Below, piece after piece: positions 8,613 to 18,141 of a stretch of DNA of 53,956 nt. Numbering within the stretch: the first letter of the stretch is position 1; every line of letters starts with the position of its first letter. Origin of the DNA: Paracoccaceae bacterium (GTDB taxonomy: Bacteria > Pseudomonadota > Alphaproteobacteria > Rhodobacterales > Rhodobacteraceae); assembly GCA_029244725.1 (NCBI GenBank), contig JAQWQJ010000121.1, positions 1 through 53,956 of the forward strand, written 5' to 3'. The translations under genes were made by a program, and so were the position numbers. The notes below the pieces were generated by a model. It made no database searches. It was given only the letters and a program-made list of their open reading frames with translations, and had not been told where the DNA came from.

Positions 8613-8637
8613 CGCCGTATGGCTTCGCTATACGGCG
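8613..8637. repeat. stable hairpin between the DUF2306 gene and tRNA-Leu
   Basis: CGCCGTAT and ATACGGCG form a perfect 8-bp stem. Inner GGC/GCT pairing can extend it to about 11 bp around a TTC loop. There is no T-run, so it is not a classical terminator. It lies 27 nt after the stop of the membrane protein gene and 21 nt before the tRNA. It could be a Rho-associated 3' end or an RNase-protecting stem. Confidence 0.5.
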
Positions 8638-8657
8638 GCTCACCAAGTCAAGACAGT

Positions 8658-8744
8658 GCGGTCGTGGCGGAATTGGTAGACGCGCAGCGTTGAGGTCGCT
8701 GTTCCTTAACCGGAGTGGAAGTTCGAGTCTTCTCGACCGCACCA
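8658..8744 (+). tRNA. tRNA-Leu (anticodon GAG)
   Basis: The 87-base gene includes an encoded CCA. The acceptor stem GCGGTCG (8658-8664) pairs with CGACCGC (8734-8740), followed by A and CCA. The D arm contains GGTAGAC. The anticodon stem CAGCG/CGCTG encloses TTGAGGT, giving anticodon GAG, which reads CUC and CUU. The long variable arm and the TTCGAGT T-loop fit a class II leucine tRNA. Confidence 0.96.
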
Positions 8745-8771
8745 AATTTTCCCAATTATTGCGAACTAAAT

Positions 8772-9224
8772 CTAGCCCAATATTCCGGGCCAGTTTTTTG
8801 TCGCTTTGGCAATGTTTCCAGGCACATCCCTTAACCACAGCTCTCGAGCGCGCAGGCTTGCGTTTAGGTAGAGTTTGCCTTCGTAGATTGTCCACGCTTC
8901 CGGCACCGTTGTCGCCAGATAGCCTAGCGAAGCCGCATAAGCGCAATATCCGCCGAAAATGGGGGCGTATTTTGTCGGGTCCGCTTGGAACTGGGTCGCG
9001 TTCTCTGCACTATCGAAATGCCATTCGACGCCATGCCATGATGCCGAATGCGAATTGAAAACTGAATCCGGTTTACCGGTCGTGAAATACGCTACTGCGT
9101 CGCTACCGTTAATAGCGATACCGTTGGTTTGGAAAATCTCAGACTCTCGTGCGAGCGCAAGACTAGGTTTGAGAAATGCGGTGACGGTTAGTCCGGCCAA
9201 CATAGTGCGACGATTGAGGTGCAT
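8772..9224 (-). CDS. YHS domain protein with export signal
   Basis: This 150-residue protein begins with RRTMLAGLTVTAFL, a twin-arginine-like export signal, and carries a YHS-type domain: INGSDAVAYF, WHFDSAENATQFQADPTKYAPIFGGYCAYA. The family's EAWTIYEGKLYLN and PGNIAKATKNWP segments follow. YHS proteins are linked to metal or heme contexts, but the function here is unknown. It is convergent with tRNA-Leu, 27 nt away. An upstream region of 176 nt separates it from the divergent aldolase gene. Confidence 0.85.
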   Translation of the reverse strand: MHLNRRTMLAGLTVTAFLKPSLALARESEIFQTNGIAINGSDAVAYFTTGKPDSVFNSHSASWHGVEWHFDSAENATQFQADPTKYAPIFGGYCAYAASLGYLATTVPEAWTIYEGKLYLNASLRARELWLRDVPGNIAKATKNWPGILG

Positions 9225-9400
9225 CAGTTCATCCTTTTCGATTTCAATCTTTATTGGTGGAAAATCTCAAATTAGCCAACGGTCGAAACCAAATCACGCA
9301 AATCAGTGATAAGCTGTGAGAAAAATAAGCTTTGTCGCAAATTGAGTTGCGGTGTCGCGAAAACGCACCATACGCTTGAGTAAACCTAAGGGAGGCACTC

Positions 9401-10165
9401 ATGTCCGAAGCAATAGACCTGCGCCAACATGCAAACATTGATCATTGGCAAGAACGCGTAGATATGGCGGCTGCCTTTCGCTGGACCGAGCGATTGAATT
9501 TTCATGAATCAGTTGCCAATCATTTCAGCCTTGCGGTGAATGAAGAAGGCACGCAATTCTTGATGAACCCCAATCAAGCACATTTCAGTCGAATAAAAGC
9601 ATCTGATCTGCTGATGCTTGATGCAAACGACCCATCAACGATGGATCGACCCGGTGCGCCGGATCCGTCGGCTTGGGGTTTGCATGGTTCAGTGCATCGG
9701 GCATGCCCGCATGCGCGCTGTTTGATGCATGTGCATTCGATCCACGCGACAGTCCTAGCTTCACTGGCGGACAGCAATATGCCGCCAATCGATCAAAACA
9801 CGGCTACGTTTTTTAATCGCTATGTCATTGATGAAGAATTCGGCGGTCTTGCCTTTGAAAACGAAGGTACGCGGTGTGCTAAAATGCTGACGGATCCTTC
9901 GAAGAAAGTCATGATCATGGGCAACCACGGTGTTCTTGTGATCGGGGATAGTGTCGCGGATACTTTTAACCGAATGTATTACTTTGAGCGCGCGGCCGAG
10001 ACTTATATCCGCGCCCTTCAGACCGGCCAACCGTTGCGTATTTTAAGCGATGAAGTCGCCGAAAAGACTGCAAGAGAGCTGGAAGAATATCCGGATCAAG
10101 CAGATCGTCATTTGTCTGAATTGAAGGCGATCCTTGATGATGAAGGATCGAACTACGCGACCTAG
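9401..10165 (+). CDS. class II aldolase/adducin family protein
   Basis: This is a 254-residue protein of the class II aldolase/adducin fold, a zinc-dependent group that includes fuculose-phosphate aldolase and related decarboxylases or epimerases. Metal ligands are visible in MHVHSIHATVLA, with a later His in MGNHGVLVIG. ATG 9401 follows AGGGAGG at good spacing. The substrate cannot be set from sequence alone. Its stop abuts the stop of moaA with no gap. Confidence 0.88.
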   Translation: MSEAIDLRQHANIDHWQERVDMAAAFRWTERLNFHESVANHFSLAVNEEGTQFLMNPNQAHFSRIKASDLLMLDANDPSTMDRPGAPDPSAWGLHGSVHRACPHARCLMHVHSIHATVLASLADSNMPPIDQNTATFFNRYVIDEEFGGLAFENEGTRCAKMLTDPSKKVMIMGNHGVLVIGDSVADTFNRMYYFERAAETYIRALQTGQPLRILSDEVAEKTARELEEYPDQADRHLSELKAILDDEGSNYAT

Positions 10166-11173
10166 TTAACCGCCGGTATGGCTCATGTGGCGGGTCATTT
10201 GCCCGCCCAACGCTTGGCGTGAATAATCAAAATCGTGGCCTTTTGGCTTGTGACTGATCGCTTGACGAATGGCATCTTCAAGCGGCTTTTCACTTTCGGC
10301 GTTCGCTCGCAATGGAGCGCGCAGATCGGCATTGTCTTCTTGGCCAAGACACATGAACAGCTCACCCGTGCAGGTGACCCGAACACGGTTGCAGCTTTCG
10401 CAGAAATTATGTGTGAGGGGTGTGATGAAACCAATTTTCTGACCAGTTTCTTCTAGACGCACGTAGCGCGCTGGGCCGCCGGTACTCTCGGAAAGTTCTG
10501 TAACAGTGTATTGCTTGGCCAGTTCTGACTGCAAATCCTTAAGCGACCAATACTGCGTCAGTCGGCTTTCGTTGCCGATGTCACCCATCGGCATGACCTC
10601 GATCCATGTTAGATCCATGTCACGCTCAGCACACCACTCCGTCAGAGTGAACAGCTCGCCCTCGTTAAAACCCTTTAGCGCAACTGCATTGATTTTAACG
10701 CGAAGGCCCGCTTTCTGGGCTGCGTCGATCCCGCGAAGAACCTGAGGAAGCCGTCCCCAACGTGTGATCTCGGCAAATTTGGTTTCGTCGATGGTATCAA
10801 GCGATATGTTCACTCGACGCACGCCGGCAGCAAATAGGTCATCGGCAAATCGCTCAAGTTGCGAGCCATTTGTGGTCAGTGTCAGCTCTTTTAGCGCGCC
10901 ACTTTCCAGATGTCGGGACATCGCCTGGAAGTACGTCATGATATCGCGGCGCACCAACGGCTCCCCGCCAGTGATGCGCAATTTTTCAACACCCATTCGG
11001 ATAAAGGTCGAACTTAGCCGATCAAGTTCTTCAAGCGTGAGTAGTTCCTTTTTGGGAAGGAACGTCATGTTTTCGGACATGCAATACACGCAGCGAAAAT
11101 CGCAACGGTCGGTCACGGATACGCGCAGATAGGAAATGGCGCGCTGGAAGGGATCAATCAATGGTGCAGTCAT
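10166..11173 (-). CDS. moaA: GTP 3',8-cyclase (molybdenum cofactor synthesis)
   Basis: MoaA is a radical-SAM enzyme that starts molybdopterin synthesis by rearranging GTP to 3',8-cyclo-GTP with MoaC. The 335-residue frame shows the SAM cluster motif CDFRCVYC (residues 24-31), the GGEP motif, and the second 4Fe-4S site as ESC and later Cys residues in [15 protein letters not shown]. It ends in the required Gly-Gly. No other moa genes are adjacent. Confidence 0.97.
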   Translation of the reverse strand: MTAPLIDPFQRAISYLRVSVTDRCDFRCVYCMSENMTFLPKKELLTLEELDRLSSTFIRMGVEKLRITGGEPLVRRDIMTYFQAMSRHLESGALKELTLTTNGSQLERFADDLFAAGVRRVNISLDTIDETKFAEITRWGRLPQVLRGIDAAQKAGLRVKINAVALKGFNEGELFTLTEWCAERDMDLTWIEVMPMGDIGNESRLTQYWSLKDLQSELAKQYTVTELSESTGGPARYVRLEETGQKIGFITPLTHNFCESCNRVRVTCTGELFMCLGQEDNADLRAPLRANAESEKPLEDAIRQAISHKPKGHDFDYSRQALGGQMTRHMSHTGG

Positions 11174-11240
11174 AGTGATTTAGGTAGGCTTCATTTGTTG
11201 GTTCGGCAAGGTGAATGCTGGCATTGTAAGGTCGAAATTC

Positions 11241-11930
11241 TCACGTTTCGGGGATCGTTAGATATTTTGACGCCTCTTTGCGTGCGAACGGCTTCATTTG
11301 TTCCCCATGATGGTCGAGGAATTCAACCACTCGTTCAGGGTCTCGTTTCGACAAATCCCGTAGCCACCATGCGACGGCTTTCTGGATGAACCATTCTTTG
11401 TCGTCCACATAGTTCGCGGCCCAGCCCAATACCCGTTCACGCATGGCCAGTTCAGTTTCAGAGGCGTTTCTGTTTTTCGTAAGGGGCAGTGTGGTGACCA
11501 ACGCGGCGCGTTTCGTCCACATATGTTCTGAGGTCGTCCAAGCCTCGATATCGTCAAGGCGTGCCCAATCAGTAGACAGACGTCGTTGAGCGGCCATGGA
11601 TGCGTGGTCAGCGATCGCCCAGCTGTCAAAGTCTTTGGTCCAGCTCGTTAGAAGCTTCCAAACTCTGTCGTCAGGCCGAATGCGGGCTTGGGTTAGCAGT
11701 TTGCCAGCAATTACACGACACTCGTAGATGTTCGATTCCCAAAGCTGCGAGGCCAACTCGACACGCTCATCTACGCTCAAGCTACGACGCCACACTTTAG
11801 CAAGCTCATCTAAAGGCCCATTAGCAATGCCAAGATATTCTCGCTCAATCTTATGGTAGGCCTTCATCTGTTCGGCGCGACCCGGTTCGATATGCGCGCG
11901 TATCGCGCCTAAGGCGTCTTCAAATGTCAT
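11241..11930 (-). CDS. DNA alkylation repair protein (AlkD-like)
   Basis: This is a 229-residue helical-repeat protein of the AlkD/AlkC type, a DNA glycosylase group that removes alkylated bases. The repeats show the family's ELASQLWESNIYECRVIAGKLL, DSWAIADHAS, MWTKRAALV and WFIQKAVAWWLRD segments. Its ATG at 11930 lies head to head with the HAD phosphatase gene, about 67 nt from that gene's likely start, so one short region must carry both promoters. Confidence 0.9.
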   Translation of the reverse strand: MTFEDALGAIRAHIEPGRAEQMKAYHKIEREYLGIANGPLDELAKVWRRSLSVDERVELASQLWESNIYECRVIAGKLLTQARIRPDDRVWKLLTSWTKDFDSWAIADHASMAAQRRLSTDWARLDDIEAWTTSEHMWTKRAALVTTLPLTKNRNASETELAMRERVLGWAANYVDDKEWFIQKAVAWWLRDLSKRDPERVVEFLDHHGEQMKPFARKEASKYLTIPET

Positions 11931-11997
11931 GATTGCTTTCCTTTATCTTGGGCTCGTTCTATCGCTTCTTAACGGCGACGCAAGAAACGGGTGCATT

Positions 11998-12663
11998 GTG
12001 AAGACAGTTATTTTTGATCTCGATGGCACATTGGCGGATACCAGCGGAGATTTGATCGACGCGGCAAATGCTTGTTTCAACCTGATGGGCGAAGGCGATT
12101 TGCTTAAATACGGTCGTGATGCCGCAACAGCGATGCAGGGCGGTAGGGCTATGCTTCGTTTAGGGCTTGGGCGTATGGGCCGTGCAGATGACGAAGCTGA
12201 GATTGATCGGCAGTATCCAGTTCTGTTGCAGGCTTATGCCGGGCAACTTGATAAACACAGCTTTATGTTCGATGGGGCTATGGACGCGGTCGAAGTGCTG
12301 AAATCTCGGGGTTACCGCGTTGGAATATGCACGAATAAACCCGAAGCCATGGCACAAGAGCTTATGACGCGTTTAGGGGTTCGCCATCAGTTCGGCTCAT
12401 TGGTGGGGGCAGATACGTATCCTGTACGCAAGCCTAATCCGTTACCTTTTGTTGAGGCCGTTAAGCTGGCTGGAGGTGATCCCAAACAATCGACATTAAT
12501 TGGGGATACACCAACGGACCGCGAAACCGCGCACGCGGCAGGGGTTCCATCGATCTTGGTAACCTTCGGACCTCTAGGGCATGCGGTAGCGGATCTTGAA
12601 CCGGAAGGTTTGATCAACGATTATAGCGAGTTACCGACTGTAGTTCAGTTGTTGATTGGTTGA
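11998..12663 (+). CDS. HAD-superfamily phosphatase (phosphoglycolate phosphatase-like)
   Basis: This is a 221-residue HAD subfamily IA hydrolase. Motif I is FDLDGTLAD at the N-terminus, motif II is ICTNKP, and motif IV is GDTPTDRETAHAAG. The cap domain lies between motifs I and II. It resembles Gph, which clears 2-phosphoglycolate, but related sugar phosphatases cannot be excluded. I chose GTG 11998, which puts motif I at the N-terminus as usual. A longer frame from 11929 would overlap the AlkD start codon. The 3' end overlaps the MmgE/PrpD gene by 19 nt. Confidence 0.85.
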   Translation: MKTVIFDLDGTLADTSGDLIDAANACFNLMGEGDLLKYGRDAATAMQGGRAMLRLGLGRMGRADDEAEIDRQYPVLLQAYAGQLDKHSFMFDGAMDAVEVLKSRGYRVGICTNKPEAMAQELMTRLGVRHQFGSLVGADTYPVRKPNPLPFVEAVKLAGGDPKQSTLIGDTPTDRETAHAAGVPSILVTFGPLGHAVADLEPEGLINDYSELPTVVQLLIG

Positions 12664-13961
12664 AATAAGTGCTCAGTCAACGTGCTGAGTTTGCTGGCCT
12701 CTAAATTGCCGACTGCTGCTTCAATCGATTTTGCGCGATCTTCGCCTAGAACTGGGATTGCTAGCTTTCGAAACTTATCCTTCAACTCGTCTGGTGAAGG
12801 TGGGCAGCTTGGATCCCATTTTGGTTGCATCCATCCACTGTCTAACGCTCGGCCATCAGTCAAATGAAGCGTAACCTGCGCAATCCGCGTTCCTGGAAAC
12901 ACTTCATTGGCCTTCTCGTCTTCGGACATCACCATAGCCCGTGATAAACGCAGTACCTCGGGGTCGCTTAATGCATCATCCGCAATATCTGCAGGCGTAA
13001 CATCACCTTTTACCATAGCCACGGCGCAGGGAAACGACGTTGAGTACTGTGCTTCGTCTGAGGACTTGGGTTCCATCGTCGCAAGACGAACGCTTTCGTG
13101 AAAGGTCGAAACTTCGATCTTCGCGACATCCTGCGAGGTGAGATTGTGTTTTTGCTTAAGGCTCAATACGCCTTCAATCGGGGCCTGCGCCCAACGGCAT
13201 ACGGGATAAGGTTTGTAGTACTGTTCTAAAATGTACCAACGATCACCCAAATCCGCCCAGTACTCAGGCGCGTGCTCGATTGTCAGGGCAGGGGCACCCG
13301 TAAACCCCTTTGTGGCCAGTTTGACGGCCGATACTGCGCACATTGCTCCCCAGCCTGACCCATCTTTCACCATGGTTGGGTAATCAATGCAGCGCATCAT
13401 CTGGCTTCTGGGGCCGTGATATTCAGCGATACCAAGCGCATGACGTGTGGTTTCTCGGTCCAATTTCATTAGGTGTGCGATGCCCGCCACTGCAGCCACT
13501 GCGCCCCAACTACCCGAAGTATGATAGTCAGGGCAGGTGCCATGCTGCGCCATAGACGTGCGAGCACCTACTTCATAACCGACTACAATGGCCGTTAGAA
13601 AATCCTGACCGCTGGCTTCAAGTTGATAAGCAACTGGCAATAAAGCGGATATCAAAGGGCATCCGATATGACCTTTTGCGGGATTAAAGCCATCGTGACC
13701 GTCCAAACTGTCAATCATCATGCCCGCTGCTAGCGCAACACCTGAGGCAGACGCGCTTCGATGGTCAAAAAGCATTGGCACAGCGCCGCCAAATTCTTCG
13801 CTCGCAACTTCGCGGATAATTTGGCTCGTACGTGTTTGATACCCACCTGCCGCAACACCCAAAGTATCGAGAAGATTAAGCTTACTGGTTTCAACGACGT
13901 TGCTGGACAGGTCATCCCAGCCAGTATTGAGAATGAATGCTATCGGGTCGGGCGCGCTCAT
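12645..13961 (-). CDS. MmgE/PrpD family protein
   Basis: This is a 438-residue member of the MmgE/PrpD family, which includes 2-methylcitrate dehydratase and cis-aconitate decarboxylase. Family features are LNLLDTLGVAAGG near the start, MIDSLDGHDGF, GYEVGARTS and YYKPYPVCRWAQAPIEG. ATG 13961 follows AGGAGG. No methylcitrate-cycle genes are nearby, so the substrate is uncertain. It is divergent from the DegT-type gene. Confidence 0.88.
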   Translation of the reverse strand: MSAPDPIAFILNTGWDDLSSNVVETSKLNLLDTLGVAAGGYQTRTSQIIREVASEEFGGAVPMLFDHRSASASGVALAAGMMIDSLDGHDGFNPAKGHIGCPLISALLPVAYQLEASGQDFLTAIVVGYEVGARTSMAQHGTCPDYHTSGSWGAVAAVAGIAHLMKLDRETTRHALGIAEYHGPRSQMMRCIDYPTMVKDGSGWGAMCAVSAVKLATKGFTGAPALTIEHAPEYWADLGDRWYILEQYYKPYPVCRWAQAPIEGVLSLKQKHNLTSQDVAKIEVSTFHESVRLATMEPKSSDEAQYSTSFPCAVAMVKGDVTPADIADDALSDPEVLRLSRAMVMSEDEKANEVFPGTRIAQVTLHLTDGRALDSGWMQPKWDPSCPPSPDELKDKFRKLAIPVLGEDRAKSIEAAVGNLEASKLSTLTEHLFQPINN

Positions 13962-13981
13962 ATTGAATCCTCCTAACGCTA

Positions 13982-14002
13982 TCCTGCTGCCTACATGCAG
14001 GA
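13982..14002. promoter_or_regulatory. inverted repeat in the MmgE/PrpD - DegT divergent region
   Basis: TCCTGC at 13982-13987 and GCAGGA at 13997-14002 form a 6-bp inverted repeat around nine bases, about 20 nt upstream of the MmgE/PrpD start. It could be an operator shared by the divergent pair. The evidence is symmetry and position only. Confidence 0.3.
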
Positions 14003-14080
14003 CAATCGCCGCTGATACCGACATTTCAGTATGGGTTTTTCGACATTGACCCAGCCGTGAAGCTTCGCCATTTATGCGCC

Positions 14081-15274
14081 ATGAAAACAGTATTCACCGG
14101 TAGTTTTACCCAGCAAGAACCCATCCCTGAAAGCGCGATCGAGACTGCCGTCGAGATCATGCGAAGTGGGCGTTTGCATCGTTACAACCTTGTTGGCGAA
14201 GATGAGGGCGAAGTCTCGGCGCTTGAGCGAGAGTTCGCAGCTTACACCGGTGCAAAATACTGCCTCGCCGTGGCCTCAGGTGGATATGCGATTGCTACGG
14301 CATTAAGGGCGCTGGGGGTTAATGCTGGCGACCGAGTTTTGACCAACGCGTTCACGCTTGCGCCGGTACCGGGGGCAATTGCCAGTCTTGGGGCGGTGCC
14401 TGTGTTTGTCGGGGTGACCGAGCAGTTAACGATAGATCTGGAAGATTTACGGGCAAAAGCCAAATTCGCGGATGTCTTGGTATTAAGCCACATGCGCGGG
14501 CATTTGTGCGACATGGATGAGTTGATGAAGATTTGTCGCTCGATGGATGTTAAAGTCGTAGAAGATTGTGCGCACACTATGGGCGCGAGTTGGAATGGCA
14601 TCCCATCTGGTCGTCACGGGGATATGGCGTGCTATTCGACGCAGACTTATAAACACATAAACTCGGGCGAAGGTGGATTGCTGACAGGCGACGATCCGCA
14701 AACTATGGCACGTGCTACAATGCTAACGGGTTCATATATGCTCTATGCGCGCCACGGCGCTGCACCCCATCCGGTGGAATTTGAGCAGATAAAGTACACA
14801 ACACCTAATGTTTCGGGTCGTATGGATCATCTAAGGGCAGCTATTTTGCGGCCCCAGGTTCAGGACCTTGAGACTCAATGTAAGCGGTGGAATGAGCGTT
14901 ATCAGACTGTTGAAAGCGTTCTGTGGGGCACGCCGGGATTAACCGTTGTCGAACGACCAGAACAAGAAACCTATGTTGGTTCTTCCATTCAGTTTTTGCT
15001 GCTCGATTGGAGCGACGAAAAAGTGAATGATGTTATTGCTCAATGTTTAGAACGCGGCGTCGAAATGAAGTGGTTTGGCGGCGCGGAACCTAACGGTTTC
15101 ACCTCTCGTTATGATAGTTGGCGTTACGCGCCTTCCGAACGCATGCCGGCCTCAGATCGTATCCTGAAAGGCATTGTCGACATGCGACTTCCACTGACGT
15201 TCAGCGTCGAAGATTGTGCGGTCATTGCCCAGATTATTCGTGAAGAAGTGTCCACAGTTTTTCAGGCTGCTTGA
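14081..15274 (+). CDS. DegT/DnrJ/EryC1-type PLP-dependent aminotransferase
   Basis: This is a 397-residue fold-type I PLP enzyme. The PLP lysine is in YKHINSGEGG, the hallmark of the DegT/DnrJ/EryC1 group, and VVEDCAHTMGA supplies the cofactor-binding Asp and a conserved His. The family mostly transaminates nucleotide-linked keto sugars, but no sugar-nucleotide genes are nearby, so the substrate is unknown. ATG 14081 is preferred over the upstream GTG at 14057; neither has a strong ribosome site. It precedes the leucine operon by about 119 nt. Confidence 0.82.
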   Translation: MKTVFTGSFTQQEPIPESAIETAVEIMRSGRLHRYNLVGEDEGEVSALEREFAAYTGAKYCLAVASGGYAIATALRALGVNAGDRVLTNAFTLAPVPGAIASLGAVPVFVGVTEQLTIDLEDLRAKAKFADVLVLSHMRGHLCDMDELMKICRSMDVKVVEDCAHTMGASWNGIPSGRHGDMACYSTQTYKHINSGEGGLLTGDDPQTMARATMLTGSYMLYARHGAAPHPVEFEQIKYTTPNVSGRMDHLRAAILRPQVQDLETQCKRWNERYQTVESVLWGTPGLTVVERPEQETYVGSSIQFLLLDWSDEKVNDVIAQCLERGVEMKWFGGAEPNGFTSRYDSWRYAPSERMPASDRILKGIVDMRLPLTFSVEDCAVIAQIIREEVSTVFQAA

Positions 15275-15327
15275 TTCACAACGCTTGATTTCTGCTTGAG
15301 CGAGATCCCGTGACGCCACGTGTCGTT

Positions 15328-15371
15328 TGACCTGAGCGGGTCAGTTGTGCCAATAAATGAACAACTGTTCA
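15328..15371. promoter_or_regulatory. two palindromes before the leucine degradation operon
   Basis: TGACC-N6-GGTCA lies at 15328-15343. TGAACAACTGTTCA, a perfect 14-base palindrome, lies at 15358-15371, ending 22 nt before the ivd start. TTGACC at 15327 could be a -35 element with a poor -10 (AATAAA) near 15352. The second palindrome looks like a TetR-family operator; no regulator gene is adjacent. This is inference from symmetry and position. Confidence 0.5.
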
Positions 15372-15393
15372 ATAACTCGTGGATGTAGGCAGA

Positions 15394-16557
15394 ATGTTTA
15401 ACGCTGTGATGAATTTCGATTTAGGCGAAGACGTGAATGCATTGCGTGAAATGGTGCACAGATGGGCGCAAGATCGCATCAAACCGCAAGCAGCAGAAAT
15501 CGACCTCAAAAACGAGTTTCCTAGCGAGCTTTGGCGCGAAATGGGAGAACTTGGCCTTCTCGGAGTTACCGTCTCTGAAGCATACGGCGGTGCAGAAATG
15601 TCCTATCTTGCGCATGTGGTTGCCGTCGAAGAAATTGCCCGCGCGAGTGCGTCAGTTTCGCTTAGTTATGGGGCGCATTCGAACCTTTGCGTCAATCAGA
15701 TAAAGTTGAACGGCACCGAAGAGCAAAAGCAGAAATATCTTCCGGGCTTGATCTCTGGCGAACATGTCGGGGCGCTGGCGATGTCAGAAGCGTCAGCTGG
15801 TTCTGATGTTGTGTCGATGAAACTGAGCGCTGAAAAGCGCAATGACCACTATCGGCTAAACGGCAACAAATACTGGATTACCAACGGCCCTGATGCAGAC
15901 ACGTTAGTCGTTTACGCTAAAACTAACCCAGAGGCCGAAGCCAAAGGGATAACGGCCTTTATCGTTGAAAAGTCGATGAAGGGTTTCTCGACCTCACCAC
16001 ATTTCGACAAACTGGGGATGCGCGGATCGAATACGGCTGAATTGATCTTTGATGACGTAGAAGTGCCGTTCGAAAATGTCCTCGGGGAAGAGGGCAAAGG
16101 TGTTCGTGTTTTGATGTCCGGCCTCGATTATGAGCGCGTTGTGCTTGCAGGTATCGGCACTGGGATAATGGCATCGTGCATGGATGAAATCATGCCCTAC
16201 ATGGCCGAGCGCAAACAGTTTGGACAGCCCATCGGTACCTTCCAATTGATGCAGGGTAAGATTGCCGACATGTACACTGCGATGAACTCGGCGCGTGCCT
16301 ACGTGTATGAATGTGCAAAAGCATGTGATCGTGGAGAAATAACACGGCAGGATGCTGCAGCGTGCTGTCTCTATGCCTCAGAGCAGGCAATGGTTCAGGC
16401 GCATCAGGCTGTGCAGGCTATGGGTGGCGCTGGATACCTAAGCGACAATCCTGTTGGGCGCATTTTCCGCGATGCCAAACTGATGGAGATCGGGGCAGGG
16501 ACGTCGGAAATTCGTCGGATGCTTATTGGCCGAGAACTCGTTTCGGGGATGATGTAG
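15394..16557 (+). CDS. ivd: isovaleryl-CoA dehydrogenase
   Basis: This FAD enzyme oxidises isovaleryl-CoA to 3-methylcrotonyl-CoA, the first committed step of leucine carbon-chain breakdown. The 387-residue acyl-CoA dehydrogenase fold shows [42 protein letters not shown] and the C-terminal [19 protein letters not shown]. The assignment within the family rests on the following MCC, hydratase and HMG-CoA lyase genes and on the LDYERVVL region, where isovaleryl-CoA dehydrogenases carry their catalytic Glu. ATG 15394 gives the usual MFNA start. Confidence 0.93.
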   Translation: MFNAVMNFDLGEDVNALREMVHRWAQDRIKPQAAEIDLKNEFPSELWREMGELGLLGVTVSEAYGGAEMSYLAHVVAVEEIARASASVSLSYGAHSNLCVNQIKLNGTEEQKQKYLPGLISGEHVGALAMSEASAGSDVVSMKLSAEKRNDHYRLNGNKYWITNGPDADTLVVYAKTNPEAEAKGITAFIVEKSMKGFSTSPHFDKLGMRGSNTAELIFDDVEVPFENVLGEEGKGVRVLMSGLDYERVVLAGIGTGIMASCMDEIMPYMAERKQFGQPIGTFQLMQGKIADMYTAMNSARAYVYECAKACDRGEITRQDAAACCLYASEQAMVQAHQAVQAMGGAGYLSDNPVGRIFRDAKLMEIGAGTSEIRRMLIGRELVSGMM

Positions 16558-16578
16558 GCTGCGGTCTACCAGCTAGCC

Positions 16579-18141
16579 ATGCTTCCAAAATCAAAATCAT
16601 ACGCGGACCTAAAAGCCGGATTTTCTTGGGACATTCCTGGGCGTCTGAATATGGCACATCAGGTTTGTGACCTGTGGGCCGAAACCGCACCTTCGCGCAC
16701 GGCCCTGATTGACGTAACTGGCGACGAACGCCGAGATGTTTCATATTCAGAGCTCCGAACGATTGCTGACGGTTTGGCGCATTATCTGGCAGAACGCGTT
16801 CAACCGGGTGATCGCGTGGGAGTGCTGCGTTCTCAATCGGTCTGGACGGCTGCGGCGCATATTGCGATTTGGAAAATTGGTGCGATTTCGATCCCACTGT
16901 TTAAGCTGTTTGCACATGATGCTTTGCAGGTCCGTCTAGGAGATGCAGGTGCGCGTTTGGTTATTTGTGACGCCGAGACTGTCCATCAAGTGGAAGAACT
17001 TGGCTATCCAACTTGCGTGCCCGAAGACCTCCAGTTTTCGGATCAGCCGTTTGCAACACGGGACACGTCATCTGAAGATCCGGCGGTTCTAATCTATACA
17101 TCCGGAACAACTGGCAGTCCCAAAGGCGCATTGCACGCGCACCGGGTTTTGGCTGGCCATTTGCCAGGTGTTGAGATCAGTCACAATCTACTTGGTCAAG
17201 ACGCTGACGTTCTGTGGACGCCCGCTGATTGGGCGTGGATCGGTGGTTTGTTTGACGTCTTAATGCCCGGCCTCGCGCTCGGGGTGCCGGTTGTGGCCAG
17301 CCGTTCTGACAAGTTTAGCGCTGAATTTTGCAGGCAAGTTGTCTCACGCGCAGCTGTGCTAAACGTGTTTTTCCCACCAACTGCACTGCGCATGTTGAAA
17401 GCTGATAACGTCAGCATCCAAGGGCTTAGAACCATTGCATCCGGCGGTGAACCTTTGGGGCCAGAGATGCTCGAATGGGGGCAAAACGCGTTTGGGCTGA
17501 CGATCAACGAGTTTTACGGCCAAACGGAATGCAACATGGTCGCATCCTCGGCGTCGGCCTTGTTTGATCCGCAGCTGGGCTGCATCGGTAAGCCTGTGCC
17601 TGGGCACGATATTGCGGTTCTGGACGATCTTGGAAACCCAACCCAGATCGAGGGCGACATTGCCGTCAAGAAGGGCTCAGCCAGTATGATGTTGGAATAC
17701 TGGAATAAACCTAGCGAAACCGCTGCAAAGTACAAAGGTCCGTGGATGCTTACCGGTGATCGGGGTATCTGGCAGGGCGAATACTTGCGGTTTATAGGAC
17801 GCGAAGATGATGTCATCACCAGTGCTGGCTATCGGATTGGACCTGCCGAGATCGAGGATTGCTTGCTGAAACATCCATCGGTTGCAACGGTGGGTGTGGT
17901 TGGAAAACCGGATGAACTTCGGACGGAAATTGTCAAAGCTTATGTAGTATTGAAGCCGGAAGTAGTGGGCTCAGACAATCTGGTCCGTGAGCTGCAAAAC
18001 TTGGCCAAATCACGAGTGTCCAAGCATTCCTATCCACGCGAAATCACATTTTTGAAAAGCCTGCCGATGACAGTCACCGGCAAAATCATACGCAAAGACC
18101 TGAAACGCCGTGCTACGGCTGAAAAGGAACCGAAGTCATGA
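16579..18141 (+). CDS. AMP-binding acyl-CoA synthetase
   Basis: This is a 520-residue acyl-adenylate-forming enzyme that activates a carboxylic acid to its CoA thioester with ATP. Motifs in order are the P-loop [23 protein letters not shown], the hinge region LTGDRG...[15 protein letters not shown], and the catalytic Lys in [11 protein letters not shown]. It starts 21 nt after ivd, and its stop overlaps the next ATG by 4 nt. Within a leucine operon it may activate isovalerate, acetoacetate or another branched acid; the sequence does not decide this. Confidence 0.88.
   Translation: MLPKSKSYADLKAGFSWDIPGRLNMAHQVCDLWAETAPSRTALIDVTGDERRDVSYSELRTIADGLAHYLAERVQPGDRVGVLRSQSVWTAAAHIAIWKIGAISIPLFKLFAHDALQVRLGDAGARLVICDAETVHQVEELGYPTCVPEDLQFSDQPFATRDTSSEDPAVLIYTSGTTGSPKGALHAHRVLAGHLPGVEISHNLLGQDADVLWTPADWAWIGGLFDVLMPGLALGVPVVASRSDKFSAEFCRQVVSRAAVLNVFFPPTALRMLKADNVSIQGLRTIASGGEPLGPEMLEWGQNAFGLTINEFYGQTECNMVASSASALFDPQLGCIGKPVPGHDIAVLDDLGNPTQIEGDIAVKKGSASMMLEYWNKPSETAAKYKGPWMLTGDRGIWQGEYLRFIGREDDVITSAGYRIGPAEIEDCLLKHPSVATVGVVGKPDELRTEIVKAYVVLKPEVVGSDNLVRELQNLAKSRVSKHSYPREITFLKSLPMTVTGKIIRKDLKRRATAEKEPKS

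Noticed and set aside
8540-9058. 172-codon plus-strand frame spanning tRNA-Leu and the 3' part of the YHS gene
   Set aside because: It runs through a real tRNA and antisense to a recognisable protein, so it is a shadow frame.
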